Shown here piece after piece: positions 16,640-25,997 of a DNA stretch of 64,000 nt. The notes under the pieces were generated by a model. That model ran no database searches. It had not been told where the DNA came from and saw nothing but the letters and a program-made list of their open reading frames with translations. The position numbers were made by a program, and so were the translations under genes. How positions within the stretch are numbered: the stretch's first letter is position 1; every line of letters starts with the position of its first letter. The DNA lies in assembly GCF_052030545.1 (NCBI RefSeq), contig NZ_JBPDIH010000009.1:62001-126000 (forward strand). Direction: 5' to 3'. The DNA is from CANMXU01 sp052030545. GTDB lineage: Bacteria; Pseudomonadota; Gammaproteobacteria; Enterobacterales; Alteromonadaceae.

Positions 16640-17536
16640 CTATTCGCGGTTGTTGTGATAATGCTCAAGCACTTGATCTTTGTCTAACCAAAGTTCATTT
16701 AACCAAGTTTGAAAATTATTTTTATGAGTTTTGTCATTAAAATAATCGCCCGACATCGCATCGCTAACGGCAATAGTATTAATAGATACGTTAACACGTT
16801 TTACTCGTCCGCAAGCAAAATCTACAAAAGTAGGAATGCCATCTGGATAATGAATTGTCACATCGACTATGGTATTTACATGTTCTTTCATGGCATCTAA
16901 AGCAAAGGCTATACCGCCAGCTTTCGGACGTAAAAGGTGTTTGAATTTCGGTTTTTGTTTTTGGTACTTTTCCGCAGTAAAGCGTGTTCCTTCAATGAAA
17001 TTCATGATGCTTACTGGCTTGTGTTTGAACTTAGCACAAGCTTTGCGCGTGGTTTCTAAATCTTTACCAATTAAATGCGGATTCTTTTTTAAATAAGCTT
17101 GGCTATAGCGTTTCATAAATGGGAAGTCGAGTGCCCACCACGCAATGCCTAAAAACGGCACATAAATAAGTTCTTTTTTGAGGAAAAATTTCAAAAATGG
17201 AATTTTTCCGTGCAATAAACGCTGCAATACTAAAATATCAACCCAACTCTGGTGGTTACTTACTACGATGTACCAATCGTTCATGCTGAGTTTTTCTAAG
17301 CCAGTGACTTGAAAATCAATGCGGCACAGCAACTTTTGAATGCCGGTATTAATTGCTACCCAGTTGCTCGCCATTTGGTCGAGTAAGTAGCTAAATATTT
17401 TTTGTGAGAATGCCACCGGAATAATTGCTTTTAAAAATGAAAAAACAATAATCGGCAATAGCCATACTAAGGTATTGATAAAATATAAAGAAAATGACAA
17501 AAGCCCAATTAAAGGACCTGGTAAAAAATTAAACAT
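16640..17536 (-). CDS. yihG: Lysophosphatidic acid acyltransferase-type enzyme, YihG family
   Basis: The 298-residue membrane-bound acyltransferase has an N-terminal hydrophobic region (residues 5-45) and the PlsC motifs NHQSWVD (HX4D) and NFIEGTRFT (glycerol-phosphate binding). Segments FLKKELIYVPFLGIAWWALDFPFMKRYS and GKDLETTRKACAKFKHKPVSIMNFIEGTRF match my memory of E. coli YihG closely. It acylates lysophospholipid precursors in membrane lipid synthesis. In E. coli yihG is also near polA; here it is about 15 kb away. It leads a two-gene unit with the mechanosensitive channel, so both products act at the inner membrane. Confidence 0.92.
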   Translation of the reverse strand: MFNFLPGPLIGLLSFSLYFINTLVWLLPIIVFSFLKAIIPVAFSQKIFSYLLDQMASNWVAINTGIQKLLCRIDFQVTGLEKLSMNDWYIVVSNHQSWVDILVLQRLLHGKIPFLKFFLKKELIYVPFLGIAWWALDFPFMKRYSQAYLKKNPHLIGKDLETTRKACAKFKHKPVSIMNFIEGTRFTAEKYQKQKPKFKHLLRPKAGGIAFALDAMKEHVNTIVDVTIHYPDGIPTFVDFACGRVKRVNVSINTIAVSDAMSGDYFNDKTHKNNFQTWLNELWLDKDQVLEHYHNNRE

Positions 17537-17876
17537 TAAACCGCTCTTTTACTGCACCTAACTAGGTGATGTGTATAAACATATATTCAGGCGAGAGTAT
17601 AAATGATGAGTCCAAAAAAATATATCATCACATTGCCAAAACTGGTTGCAAAAACAACAAAGCCACCTAAAGGGTAAAAAATAGTCGACTTTATTTAACC
17701 TTAGGTAAATTGTGACAAAATGTTCGAGTTAAGCGCATAAAAATAACCTTTAGTTGCCTTTTATAGGCTAAAGGTTATAAAACCAGAACTATTAATCTAA
17801 ATAAAGCACAAAATATCATTGCCAACCACGACCCGTTTAGGTCATTCTTAACCTTCAAGAATGTAGAGGTAATGTA
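17537..17876. other. Divergent intergenic region yihG / proB
   Basis: The 340 bases hold two hairpins. TAACCTTTAG (17744-17753) pairs with CTAAAGGTTA (17768-17777), with a nested GCC/GGC possibility, and CATTCTT pairs with AAGAATG near 17842-17862 just before the proB ribosome site (AGAGG). Neither has a T-run. They may lie in the proB leader. No small gene is visible. Confidence 0.5.
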
Positions 17877-18992
17877 ATGAATTTTAAACGTGCGGTTATT
17901 AAAGTAGGTAGTGCTTTAGTTGCCCCAGACGCCAATGGTTGTAGCGGAAAATATATCGAAGCTATTGCGTCTTTTATTAGTAAGTGCCAACAACAAGGCA
18001 AAGAAATTATTCTCGTTTCATCGGGCAGTGTTGCCGCTGGTCGAAACTTAATTAAGCACGGTTCACCCATTCCCTCTATTGAAACAAAACAAGCGATGGC
18101 CTCTGTTGGCCAAATGCAAATGATGGCTAACTGGCAGCGCTTTTTCAAAATGCCTTGTAGCCAGTTGTTAATCACTCACGGCGATTTAAAAGACCGTCAG
18201 CGCTACATTAATATCAAAAATACTATTCGCGTATTATTGGCCAACAGTATTTTGCCAATAGTTAATGAAAACGACACGGTAGCAACAGAAGAGTTAAAAG
18301 TTGGTGATAATGACAATTTAGCCGCGTTAGTTGCTTTAGTCAGTGAAGCCGATGCGCTGTTCATTTTAAGCGATATTGATGGCGTTTATGATCAAGACCC
18401 GCGTGGCAACCCTAACGCAAAAATGTTGCCTAATATTGATGAAATTACCGAAGAAGTTTACGCCATGGCAGGCACAACCAGTAATCCTATTGCAACTGGC
18501 GGTATGAAAACCAAAATACAAGCGGCTGAAAAAGCGGTTGAAAACGGCATTGATACCTACATAGTAAATGGGCATAAAGCTGAGGTCTTTGAGCGATTAT
18601 TAAACGGTGAAAACCCAGGTACTTGCTTTAAAGCCAGCCAAGCCGCAACAAAAGCCCGTAAACATTGGCTTAAACACACGTTAAAAAGTAGTGGTAAACT
18701 ACAACTTGATAAAGGTGCTGTAAAAGCGGTGGTTAATAAAGGCGCTTCGTTATTGCCATCGGGTATTAACGGTATTTATGGCGACTTTAGTGCAGGTGAT
18801 TCGGTAGACATTATTACGAGCGATAACCAACAAGTGATCGCAAAAGGCATTAGTCAGTACAGTTCCCGTGACTTAGCCCGTATAAAGGGTCACAACAGTG
18901 AGCAAATTTTTAGTATATTAGGATGCCGCCCTAGTAAAGTAATTATTCATAGAGATGATATGGTGATCATCTCTAAACAAGAGATTGAGTAA
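17877..18992 (+). CDS. proB: Glutamate 5-kinase
   Basis: At 371 residues it has the amino-acid kinase domain (AVIKVGSALV at the N-terminus, LVSSGSVAAG, VNENDTVATEELKVGDNDNLAALVA, LSDIDGVYDQDPR, and the GGMKTKIQAAEKAVENG helix). A C-terminal PUA domain follows from about residue 280 (KGAVKAVVNKGASLLPSGINGIYGDF). It phosphorylates glutamate with ATP, the first and feedback-controlled step of proline synthesis. proA starts six bases after the stop, so the two form the usual proBA operon whose products channel the labile gamma-glutamyl phosphate. AGAGGTAA precedes the ATG. Confidence 0.97.
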   Translation: MNFKRAVIKVGSALVAPDANGCSGKYIEAIASFISKCQQQGKEIILVSSGSVAAGRNLIKHGSPIPSIETKQAMASVGQMQMMANWQRFFKMPCSQLLITHGDLKDRQRYINIKNTIRVLLANSILPIVNENDTVATEELKVGDNDNLAALVALVSEADALFILSDIDGVYDQDPRGNPNAKMLPNIDEITEEVYAMAGTTSNPIATGGMKTKIQAAEKAVENGIDTYIVNGHKAEVFERLLNGENPGTCFKASQAATKARKHWLKHTLKSSGKLQLDKGAVKAVVNKGASLLPSGINGIYGDFSAGDSVDIITSDNQQVIAKGISQYSSRDLARIKGHNSEQIFSILGCRPSKVIIHRDDMVIISKQEIE

Positions 18993-18997
18993 CGACG

Positions 18998-20257
18998 ATG
19001 ACGCAAACAACATTTGATATTGCCACAAGTGCAGCACAAGCTAAACAAGCTTCGCGCGTGATTGCGCAATTAACGACGACAGAAAAAAATGCCTTATTAA
19101 CCGAAATGGCAGCGGCAATAGAAGCCGAAGCGGCAAGCATCATAGCTGAAAATAGCCGTGACATCGACGCCGGTCGTAGCAAAGGGTTAAGTGAAGCAAT
19201 GCTCGATCGCTTACTGCTAACCGAGCAGCGCGTAACGGATATTGCTGATGCGATTCGTGAAATTGTCACCTTAACCGATCCTGTTGGCGATATTGCCAAT
19301 TTAGCGTTACGTCCAAACGGCATGCAAGTTGGAAAAATGCGTATCCCGCTGGGTGTTATTGCGATGATTTATGAAGCACGTCCAAATGTGACGGCCGAAG
19401 CAGCGGCTTTGTGTTTGAAATCAGGTAATGCGGTTATTTTACGTGGTGGCTCAGAAGCTATTCATTCTAATATTGCCTTAGCCAATTGCTTACATTCGGT
19501 ATTAGAAAAAAATAACATTGATAAAAATATCATCACTGTTATTCCTGATACCAGTCGTGAAGTGATTGAGCAATTATTGAAGCAACGTGAAAGCATTGAT
19601 TTGGTGATCCCGCGTGGCGGCGAAGGCTTAATTCGTTATGTTACCGAGCATAGCCAAATTCCTGTGATCCAGCACTTTAAAGGCGTTTGTCATTTATTCA
19701 TTGATAAGTACGCTGACCTAAACAAAGCGGTTAATATTTTAGTCAATGGTAAAACACAACGTCCAAGTGCTTGTAACGCGATTGAAACGGTTTTAGTGCA
19801 CCAAGACATTGCTGAACAGTTTTTACCGCTTGCTGCTAAAGCGCTCGTGCCAGCTAACGTGAAAGTGCATGCCTGTGAGCAAAGCTTACCATTTTTTGCT
19901 GAAGGCGAATTGGCAACTGATGATGATTATCATGCCGAATATTTAGCCCAAGAAGTGGCGATAAAAACTGTTGAAGGATTTGACGCGGCAATTACGCATA
20001 TTAATGAATATACCTCAGATCATACTGAAGTTATCGTCACGCAAGATAATAGTCGCAGCCAACAATTTATTCGAGCGATCAACTCATCGGTGGTTATGGT
20101 CAATGCATCATCACGCTTTTCTGATGGTGGGCAACTTGGTCTAGGTTCAGAAATTGGTATTTCAACCAGTAAACTTCATGCCTACGGGCCAATGGGGTTA
20201 GCGTCGTTAACGACCGAAAAATTTGTCGTTTTAGGTGACGGACAAATACGCGATTAA
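18998..20257 (+). CDS. proA: Glutamate-5-semialdehyde dehydrogenase (gamma-glutamyl phosphate reductase)
   Basis: The 419-residue enzyme matches ProA in length, with GVIAMIYEARPNVTAEAAALCLKSGNAVILRGGSEA, RGGEGLIRYV, and the catalytic cysteine region KTQRPSACNAIETVLVH (aldehyde dehydrogenase fold). It reduces gamma-glutamyl phosphate with NADPH to glutamate semialdehyde, the second proline step. It is co-transcribed with proB (five-base gap) and ended by a strong intrinsic terminator about 35 bases downstream. Confidence 0.97.
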   Translation: MTQTTFDIATSAAQAKQASRVIAQLTTTEKNALLTEMAAAIEAEAASIIAENSRDIDAGRSKGLSEAMLDRLLLTEQRVTDIADAIREIVTLTDPVGDIANLALRPNGMQVGKMRIPLGVIAMIYEARPNVTAEAAALCLKSGNAVILRGGSEAIHSNIALANCLHSVLEKNNIDKNIITVIPDTSREVIEQLLKQRESIDLVIPRGGEGLIRYVTEHSQIPVIQHFKGVCHLFIDKYADLNKAVNILVNGKTQRPSACNAIETVLVHQDIAEQFLPLAAKALVPANVKVHACEQSLPFFAEGELATDDDYHAEYLAQEVAIKTVEGFDAAITHINEYTSDHTEVIVTQDNSRSQQFIRAINSSVVMVNASSRFSDGGQLGLGSEIGISTSKLHAYGPMGLASLTTEKFVVLGDGQIRD

Positions 20258-20292
20258 GCATAAAAGGCTGATAAGTCATAAATATAAAAAAT

Positions 20293-20328
20293 GGGTGTTT
20301 AATCAATTGATTAAACACCCATTTTTTT
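20293..20328 (+). terminator. Rho-independent terminator of proBA
   Basis: GGGTGTTTAATC pairs with GATTAAACACCC (ending 20320), followed by A and seven T residues. It is a near-perfect long stem 35 bases after the proA stop. Confidence 0.9.
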
Positions 20329-20429
20329 GTATATGTGTTTGTAAAAATTTTTGAAAAACACTATTTTTTTGATTGTTGATTCTGATAGCATGGTGAGTGG
20401 GAAAATTATAATTAAATTAAGGAATCTAC

Positions 20430-20957
20430 ATGTCAGATAATCAAGCAACGCCTGAAATTAGTGAAGCATTTGCGGCACCAGAAGCCGATTTAGCTAACGT
20501 TAAAGAAGATAAGCCCATTTTGAAATTCGAACGATTTTCGGCATGGTGGGTCTTTTTATTGTCATTTATTACCATGGGTATCTATCCTGTTTATTGGTTA
20601 TATACCAGAATATCCAAAGCTAACGAACTTGCGGTAGAAGACAAAGTGCCTACTTTTCGTTTAAATGCTTTTATTGTATTGGTCATTGCTTACTGGGTTT
20701 TATCTTTTGCTGTCGGTTTTACGGCTGATGAAACAGGTGGCGTGCTTGCTATGATTAATGGCGTTGTCTCCATTGCTTATTTTGTCTTATATCTATTAGT
20801 GGTTTTTGGTGCTCGTCGAGCAATTCGTGAAATCATTAATGCAGGTACAGATGAGTATGTGCCAGTTAAAGGCATTTTAAGTGGCTTAGGAACGTTTTTT
20901 GGAGGTGGTATTTATCTTCAATATAAAATTAATCAAGCAATCGACAACCAAAGCTAA
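20430..20957 (+). CDS. DUF4234-type membrane protein
   Basis: The 175-residue protein has a soluble acidic N-terminus of about 45 residues. About four transmembrane helices follow, starting with the signature FSAWWVFLLSFITMGIYPVYWLYTRISKANELA, characteristic of the DUF4234 family. The C-terminal GILSGLGTFFGGGIYLQYKINQAID is an amphipathic or re-entrant segment. The function is unknown. AAGGAA precedes the ATG. The gene stands alone between the proBA terminator and its own hairpin terminator. Confidence 0.8.
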   Translation: MSDNQATPEISEAFAAPEADLANVKEDKPILKFERFSAWWVFLLSFITMGIYPVYWLYTRISKANELAVEDKVPTFRLNAFIVLVIAYWVLSFAVGFTADETGGVLAMINGVVSIAYFVLYLLVVFGARRAIREIINAGTDEYVPVKGILSGLGTFFGGGIYLQYKINQAIDNQS

Positions 20958-20980
20958 TTTTGCTTAATACTTAATAAATG

Positions 20981-21006
20981 AAAGGACGCGCTAGCGTCCT
21001 TTTTTA
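20981..21006 (+). terminator. Rho-independent terminator after the DUF4234 gene
   Basis: AAAGGACGC pairs with GCGTCCTTT around a GCTA loop and is followed by T residues. It lies 24 bases after the stop; the converging DUF58 gene ends 12 bases beyond and may use the stem in reverse. Confidence 0.85.
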
Positions 21007-21017
21007 TTTATCGTAGC

Positions 21018-22343
21018 TTAAAGCATGCCAGCATGCTTTACATTTAAGTAGGTATTGATGACATAAGTGAGTAAATATTGTGGCTGGCAATTAACACAAA
21101 TTATCCCAGCCTTTTCGATACGCTTTAAATGGGCATTATAACTATTTTTTAATTCTACAGCTGCGCAGTACCTATTAGCGTCATTAACTTGGTTGATATC
21201 TGCGTTTAGTGTTTGTGTCAGCGCAACATTTTCAATATTAATTAATGCCACTAAATGATGACGTTGTAAGTTTTTAAGTGCAGGCAGTAGATCGTCAAAA
21301 CTTTCTTCGCTGAGTGTGGTTACCACTAATACTAAGGCACGCTTACTGCGCTTGGTTAGTAGACTATTCACCGCTTTGTTGTAATCACTGGCATATTCGT
21401 CAGGTTGCAAGTCGTAAAAATGATTCATTACCTGAGAGACATTCTGAGCGCCTTTAACAGCAGGTAACCAACGTTCATGTTGATTAAAACTTTGCATACT
21501 GAACCAATCACCTTGCTTAAGTACCGTATGGCTAAGCATTAGCAAGGCATTTAATGCTGCGTCGAAGTGCGAGCCGATATCTGTTTCAATATTCATTTTA
21601 TGACCAGCATCAAGCATGACAATAATTTGTTGGTTTCTCTCTTCTTGGTATTCCTTAGCGATAAGCTTTTGCCGTTTACTGGTGGCTTGCCAATCTATTT
21701 GGCGAATGCTGTCTCCTTGACGAAAGTCTCTTAGCTGGTGAAATTCAGTGCCACTACCGCGTTTTTTTCGCTGTTTTAAACCATTAATTGGCAGATTACT
21801 AACACCATAAAGTTGTTGTTGGCGCAAACGTTCGAAATTTGGGTAGGTTTTCACTTCAAGTACATCATCGATTAGCCAATAACTTTGCCAAATTTTCCAA
21901 GGTGAATGTAGGCATATCTCTATCGGGCCAATATTGGCAGCCCCACGTTGAAGTGGCTGAATTTTTCCTTGAACCAATAACTCTTCATTAGCCGCAAGGG
22001 TTTCATTACGAGTAAACCCTTTTAAATTAAAATGAGAACTAACATGATCACGAAGCGCCAATATTAAGTTTGTAGTGCCAGTATTGGTAATTTGGTATTT
22101 AATGATGTGCCAATGGTTGAAGCTGAGCTGAGTAGGTAAAACTCGCTTAATGCGCAATTTAGGAAGTGTCTTAGACTTAATTAAGTCCAAAAGTGCAATA
22201 GATAATACAGCGACAACAATGAAAGTAAGCCCGTCGGTAACCTGTTGCTCTTCACTTAGCAGCTTTACTATGATGCATAAAAACAGCATTAGCCCAAGGG
22301 TAAGCAATGCTTTTTTTGAAGGGCGAAAGGCGGTTCGTCTCAT
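21018..22343 (-). CDS. DUF58 domain protein, partner of MoxR ATPase
   Basis: The 441-residue protein has two N-terminal transmembrane helices (about 12-50), a beta-sandwich region, and a DUF58 / von Willebrand A-like domain. That domain has the conserved lead-in FHQLRDFRQGDSIRQIDWQATSKRQKL (landmarks RQGD and IDW) and the metal-site position MLDAGHKMN. The canonical DxSxS is degenerate there (DAGHK). DUF58 proteins work with MoxR AAA+ ATPases, thought to act in folding or activation of envelope complexes. It is the last gene of a six-gene operon; its start overlaps the moxR stop by four bases. Confidence 0.88.
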   Translation of the reverse strand: MRRTAFRPSKKALLTLGLMLFLCIIVKLLSEEQQVTDGLTFIVVAVLSIALLDLIKSKTLPKLRIKRVLPTQLSFNHWHIIKYQITNTGTTNLILALRDHVSSHFNLKGFTRNETLAANEELLVQGKIQPLQRGAANIGPIEICLHSPWKIWQSYWLIDDVLEVKTYPNFERLRQQQLYGVSNLPINGLKQRKKRGSGTEFHQLRDFRQGDSIRQIDWQATSKRQKLIAKEYQEERNQQIIVMLDAGHKMNIETDIGSHFDAALNALLMLSHTVLKQGDWFSMQSFNQHERWLPAVKGAQNVSQVMNHFYDLQPDEYASDYNKAVNSLLTKRSKRALVLVVTTLSEESFDDLLPALKNLQRHHLVALINIENVALTQTLNADINQVNDANRYCAAVELKNSYNAHLKRIEKAGIICVNCQPQYLLTYVINTYLNVKHAGML

Positions 22344-23317
22344 ACTCTAGGTGCTTCAGTGCTTTGTAATAATTCTTCAATGACTAGACTTTGATCAATG
22401 CCTTCTAATTCTAAGTCAGCGGTTAATACTAAGCGATGTCGCAAAATATTGGGGGCGACAACTTTAATATCATCAGGTAAGACAAAATCTCGATTATTCA
22501 TTAATGCGTTAACTTTAGCCGCTTTAACTAAATTAATACTCGCTCTAACGCCTGCACCATGAAGTACGCCATGCCAAGTTCTAGATTTAGTAACAATATC
22601 TACAGCATAATTATAAATTTGTTCATCAACAGTAATGGTGCATGCTAGCGCTTTTATCTGTTCGATTAGTTGTTGGTTTAGCAAACTAGGCAAGCTTTCA
22701 ATATTGCGCTCGTTGCTGATTTTTTCGGTATTGAGTTTTAACAACGCAATTTCTGCATCTTTGTCAGGGTAATCAATATTAATCTTCATCATAAAACGAT
22801 CAAGCTCAGCTTCAGGTAATGGGTATGTACCTTCTTGATCAAGCGGGTTTTGTGTCGCCAGCACCATAAAAGGTGAAGCGAGTACTTGGCTATCTCCGTC
22901 AATGGTAATTTGCTGCTCTTGCATAACTTCGAGCAAAGCCGATTGTGTTTTAGCGGGGGCGCGATTAATTTCATCAGCTAACAGTAAGTTGGTAAATGCT
23001 GGGCCTTTTTTAGTAATAAATTCACCTGTTTTCATATCATACAGGCTATGACCTAATACATCAGAAGGCATTAAGTCGGGTGTAAATTGCACTCGTGAAA
23101 AGTCAACTTGTAAACTCTGCGCTAGTGCTCTTACTAAAAGGGTTTTTCCTAAACCGGGCACACCTTCTAATAAAATATGACCGCCCGCAAATAACGCGGT
23201 CAGTGCATTTTCAATAATAGTATCTTGGCCAATAAGCACTTTTGAAATATTTTCTTTGATTGCTTTTACCGACTCAAAAGCTTGCTCTATGCTTAACTGC
23301 TGTTCAATTACACTCAC
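22340..23317 (-). CDS. MoxR-family AAA+ ATPase
   Basis: The 325-residue ATPase has Walker A GVPGLGKT (52-59), Walker B LLLADEINRAPAK (111-123), sensor region ATQNPLDQEGTYPLPEAELDRFM and the C-terminal lid (ILRHRLVL). These are the hallmarks of MoxR proteins, chaperone-like ATPases usually encoded next to DUF58 and membrane proteins, exactly as here. Its ends overlap both neighbours by four bases, implying coupled translation. The target of the chaperone activity is unknown; the envelope neighbours suggest a membrane complex. Confidence 0.93.
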   Translation of the reverse strand: MSVIEQQLSIEQAFESVKAIKENISKVLIGQDTIIENALTALFAGGHILLEGVPGLGKTLLVRALAQSLQVDFSRVQFTPDLMPSDVLGHSLYDMKTGEFITKKGPAFTNLLLADEINRAPAKTQSALLEVMQEQQITIDGDSQVLASPFMVLATQNPLDQEGTYPLPEAELDRFMMKINIDYPDKDAEIALLKLNTEKISNERNIESLPSLLNQQLIEQIKALACTITVDEQIYNYAVDIVTKSRTWHGVLHGAGVRASINLVKAAKVNALMNNRDFVLPDDIKVVAPNILRHRLVLTADLELEGIDQSLVIEELLQSTEAPRV

Positions 23318-24465
23318 AGTGAATTCCTTAACTCTTTAAATAATTTAATAAATTGCAGGCGCTGTTCATCGTCTGTTGGTAAGTCTTGTTCTAATAACAT
23401 TTCGATAGTCTGACTTGGTTTACCGCTAATCTTACTTAAATGTTGTGCCTGTTTTTGCAGGCTCAGTTGAGAAAAATTTGCGATACGCTTTTCCATCACG
23501 GTGTCTAGTTCTCTCATCAATGCAGTTTTTAAACTGTGGTGATGATTGTGTTTGACTAAGAAATTTCCGACGGCTTCTAGGTGTGCTGAAAAGCTATTTT
23601 TAGTTTCACTCACTGGCTCTATCGCAGTACCTAATCGCATGGCTAAATGCCAAGTTAAGCCGATAATAAGCAGTGAAAATAGTAATATAATTTGCCATGA
23701 CCAGTTTATGATTGAGACGAACCAGTTGGACGAAATTGTACTGGGCAGATAAGCCATGTAAGTATTTTTTCCTAATAACCATAATAAAAATTGCCCATGA
23801 TCTAAGCGTTGAAGATTATTAGTGGCAATTAAATCTATACTCGGCATGTAGGTAATATAGCCTTGTTCGATACTTGCTTGGCAAATTAGTGTTATGTTGG
23901 AGACAGCTTCTTTAATGGCGGAATATGGACAGTTTTCGAAATTAAACTGATGGCTTAAATGAATATCAAAATTTTGGTTATTGTCATTAATATTAACATT
24001 GGCTGTGGTAGGTACTAAAAAACCGTGTCGTCTCACCGGAGTCTCACTGTCGACTACTGTTAAATTTTCTAACATTAAAGGATTGTAGCTAAGTTCGAGT
24101 TGTTCTCTTCGTGGTGACAATACATAAACTAAATGCCCACCACGTTTTACCCATTGCAGTATCGCTTGACCAATTCTAGGGATTTCATTGATAACCCCTT
24201 CATCGATGATCAGCGTGGTATTTGTTGTTAAGGTAATTCTTTCATTATTAAAAAATTCATCACCACTCGTGCGGTTAAGTTCTGTAAAACTGGCGTTGTA
24301 TTTTTCTAGTAACAAATTGGCAGCTAGGAAAGGTTGATTGCGTGCTTCTTTGCTTAGTCCTGTTTCTAATTCAACCTTTTCCCACTCGATCGAAAAAATG
24401 GTACCGACAACAAGTAAGACTAATATACCGATAGCAGCTGAGCCGATTAACTTTGCTTTTGTCAT
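23314..24465 (-). CDS. DUF4350 domain membrane protein
   Basis: The 383-residue protein has an N-terminal transmembrane helix (6-26), an extracytoplasmic domain with the DUF4350 pattern (NQPFLAANLLLEKYNASF, then TLIIDEGVINEIPR and WVKRGGHLVYVLSPR), a second transmembrane helix near residue 255 (IILLFSLLIIGLTWHLAM), and a cytosolic helical tail. DUF4350 proteins are regular members of MoxR-DUF58 operons. The function is unknown; the extracytoplasmic fold resembles a glutamine-amidotransferase-like domain of the GldG/IFT type. It overlaps both neighbouring genes by four bases. Confidence 0.82.
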   Translation of the reverse strand: MTKAKLIGSAAIGILVLLVVGTIFSIEWEKVELETGLSKEARNQPFLAANLLLEKYNASFTELNRTSGDEFFNNERITLTTNTTLIIDEGVINEIPRIGQAILQWVKRGGHLVYVLSPRREQLELSYNPLMLENLTVVDSETPVRRHGFLVPTTANVNINDNNQNFDIHLSHQFNFENCPYSAIKEAVSNITLICQASIEQGYITYMPSIDLIATNNLQRLDHGQFLLWLLGKNTYMAYLPSTISSNWFVSIINWSWQIILLFSLLIIGLTWHLAMRLGTAIEPVSETKNSFSAHLEAVGNFLVKHNHHHSLKTALMRELDTVMEKRIANFSQLSLQKQAQHLSKISGKPSQTIEMLLEQDLPTDDEQRLQFIKLFKELRNSL

Positions 24466-25997
24466 ATCGCCTCTCGCTCTTGTTCAATAGTTTGAAATTG
24501 TGCGATAAGCTGATGTATTTTTTCAGCTTCAACAGGTTTGTGCGCCCAAGCTAATTGAATCCACAAGAAAAATAACTCTTGATAAGGGCTATGCCATTGT
24601 TCAGGTAAGCTAGTTAATAAAGCCTGTTCACATTCATTTTCCGTCATGTAGGCATAAATACGAACGGAAGTTTTTGCTTGCGCAAAAGTTAAGGCAAACT
24701 TTAGTGTTAACCTTAACGCATAACGAAAGTGTTGTTTATTCACCGCATCTTTCGCTGCTTTGAGTAAATTTTCAGGCCAGTGTTGTTGGTTTAGTTCGCG
24801 AATGAAACTTGGCAGTACAGTATCGCTCTTAGTTGTTTGTGCAACTTTTGTTTGTGAAAAGGCCATTAAACCCGACAATGCGCCACTGGAATAAACAACC
24901 CAAATTAGCCAAATAGCTAACAATATAATCACTAACCAAAACAGAAAACCGACAATATCGCTCAAGTGCGTGAATGCTGAAAAAAAATCTGCTAACCATT
25001 CAAAGTTTGTACTTTGTTTTTGTTCGACAGGTTGCCATGTGGTTTGAATTTCAATAAGTTGATGCGCTTGGTAAATATTATTAATTTGCTCTCGCATTGC
25101 CAAATTATCGGCTTGTTGCTGTTTGCTTTGCTCTGTTAATGTTTTTTGCAAAGAGGCTGTATCTTGCTGTTCGATGGCTGATTGCTGTGCCTCTTGCGCG
25201 TAAAGTTCATTACTTGGCAAAGCAAAAGTTCCCACCAATATGAGCAAACAAGTCGTTGCAGTTTTGACCGAACGGGCAGCAATTTTTTTAAATGCCAATT
25301 CAATGTCCCATGCTTCAATATTTACTCGGCTATTCAAATACATTAAGAAGCCGCCAGTTGCAAAATATGGTGCAACAAGCATTACAGCAAGTAAATAACA
25401 TGGGTAGTAGATGCTTTCAATTTCAACGAGTACTTGGTCCATGCTATCTATCTGTAAATCGATATTGATGCCTTGGGGAATAAAATTGAAAATTATCGCG
25501 GCAAAAAGAAATGCTAATAGCATTTCGATATGAACACAAAAAATCATCCAAAAAGACTGCTTGGCATTGTTGCGATTTACTAAAATGCTACGTCGTTTGG
25601 TGCGAGCATTACCCGTAAGTTTTTCGAGTTGCTCAACAGATGCCAGATAAGCGCGGTTTGGCGATAATCTTCGATAGGTCAACATAGCAAGAATATCAAC
25701 AACTCTTAGGTCCTTAATCACTTTAATACAGCTCCAAGTTGTCGTGGGCTGAGCAAAACTTTGCTTGGCTAAGAAGTCAAGTAGAGGGCGTTCTAGTAAA
25801 GGCTTTAGCCACCAAATAATATAGGATGCCGTTGTTAGTGAAAAAAGTTGCCAACTAATGATGGCAATAGGTAAATACAAGCATGCGACAATTTTCATCA
25901 TGCTAATAAAGTTGGCTCTTACCATCAGTTGACAGAAGTCAAATACTTGCCAAGGTGTTCGTTTTCTCGCGACAAAAGATAACTTACTAATGTCCAT
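24462..25997 (-). CDS. DUF4129-type membrane protein of the MoxR operon
   Basis: I place the start at the ATG at 25997 (MDISKLSFVARKRTPWQVFD), giving 511 residues. GAGG lies at good spacing, and the start overlaps the end of the SpoIIM-like gene by 11 bases. A longer frame to 26114 would run through that gene. About four transmembrane helices occur in the first 250 residues, then a periplasmic Gln-rich coiled stretch (EQQDTASLQKTLTEQSKQQQ), another helix near 370, and a cytosolic DUF4129-like C-terminus (RYALRLTLKFALTFAQAK, then SPYQELFFLWIQLAWAH). The family is usually tied to MoxR-DUF58 sets; its biochemistry is unknown. Confidence 0.8.
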   Translation of the reverse strand: MDISKLSFVARKRTPWQVFDFCQLMVRANFISMMKIVACLYLPIAIISWQLFSLTTASYIIWWLKPLLERPLLDFLAKQSFAQPTTTWSCIKVIKDLRVVDILAMLTYRRLSPNRAYLASVEQLEKLTGNARTKRRSILVNRNNAKQSFWMIFCVHIEMLLAFLFAAIIFNFIPQGINIDLQIDSMDQVLVEIESIYYPCYLLAVMLVAPYFATGGFLMYLNSRVNIEAWDIELAFKKIAARSVKTATTCLLILVGTFALPSNELYAQEAQQSAIEQQDTASLQKTLTEQSKQQQADNLAMREQINNIYQAHQLIEIQTTWQPVEQKQSTNFEWLADFFSAFTHLSDIVGFLFWLVIILLAIWLIWVVYSSGALSGLMAFSQTKVAQTTKSDTVLPSFIRELNQQHWPENLLKAAKDAVNKQHFRYALRLTLKFALTFAQAKTSVRIYAYMTENECEQALLTSLPEQWHSPYQELFFLWIQLAWAHKPVEAEKIHQLIAQFQTIEQEREAI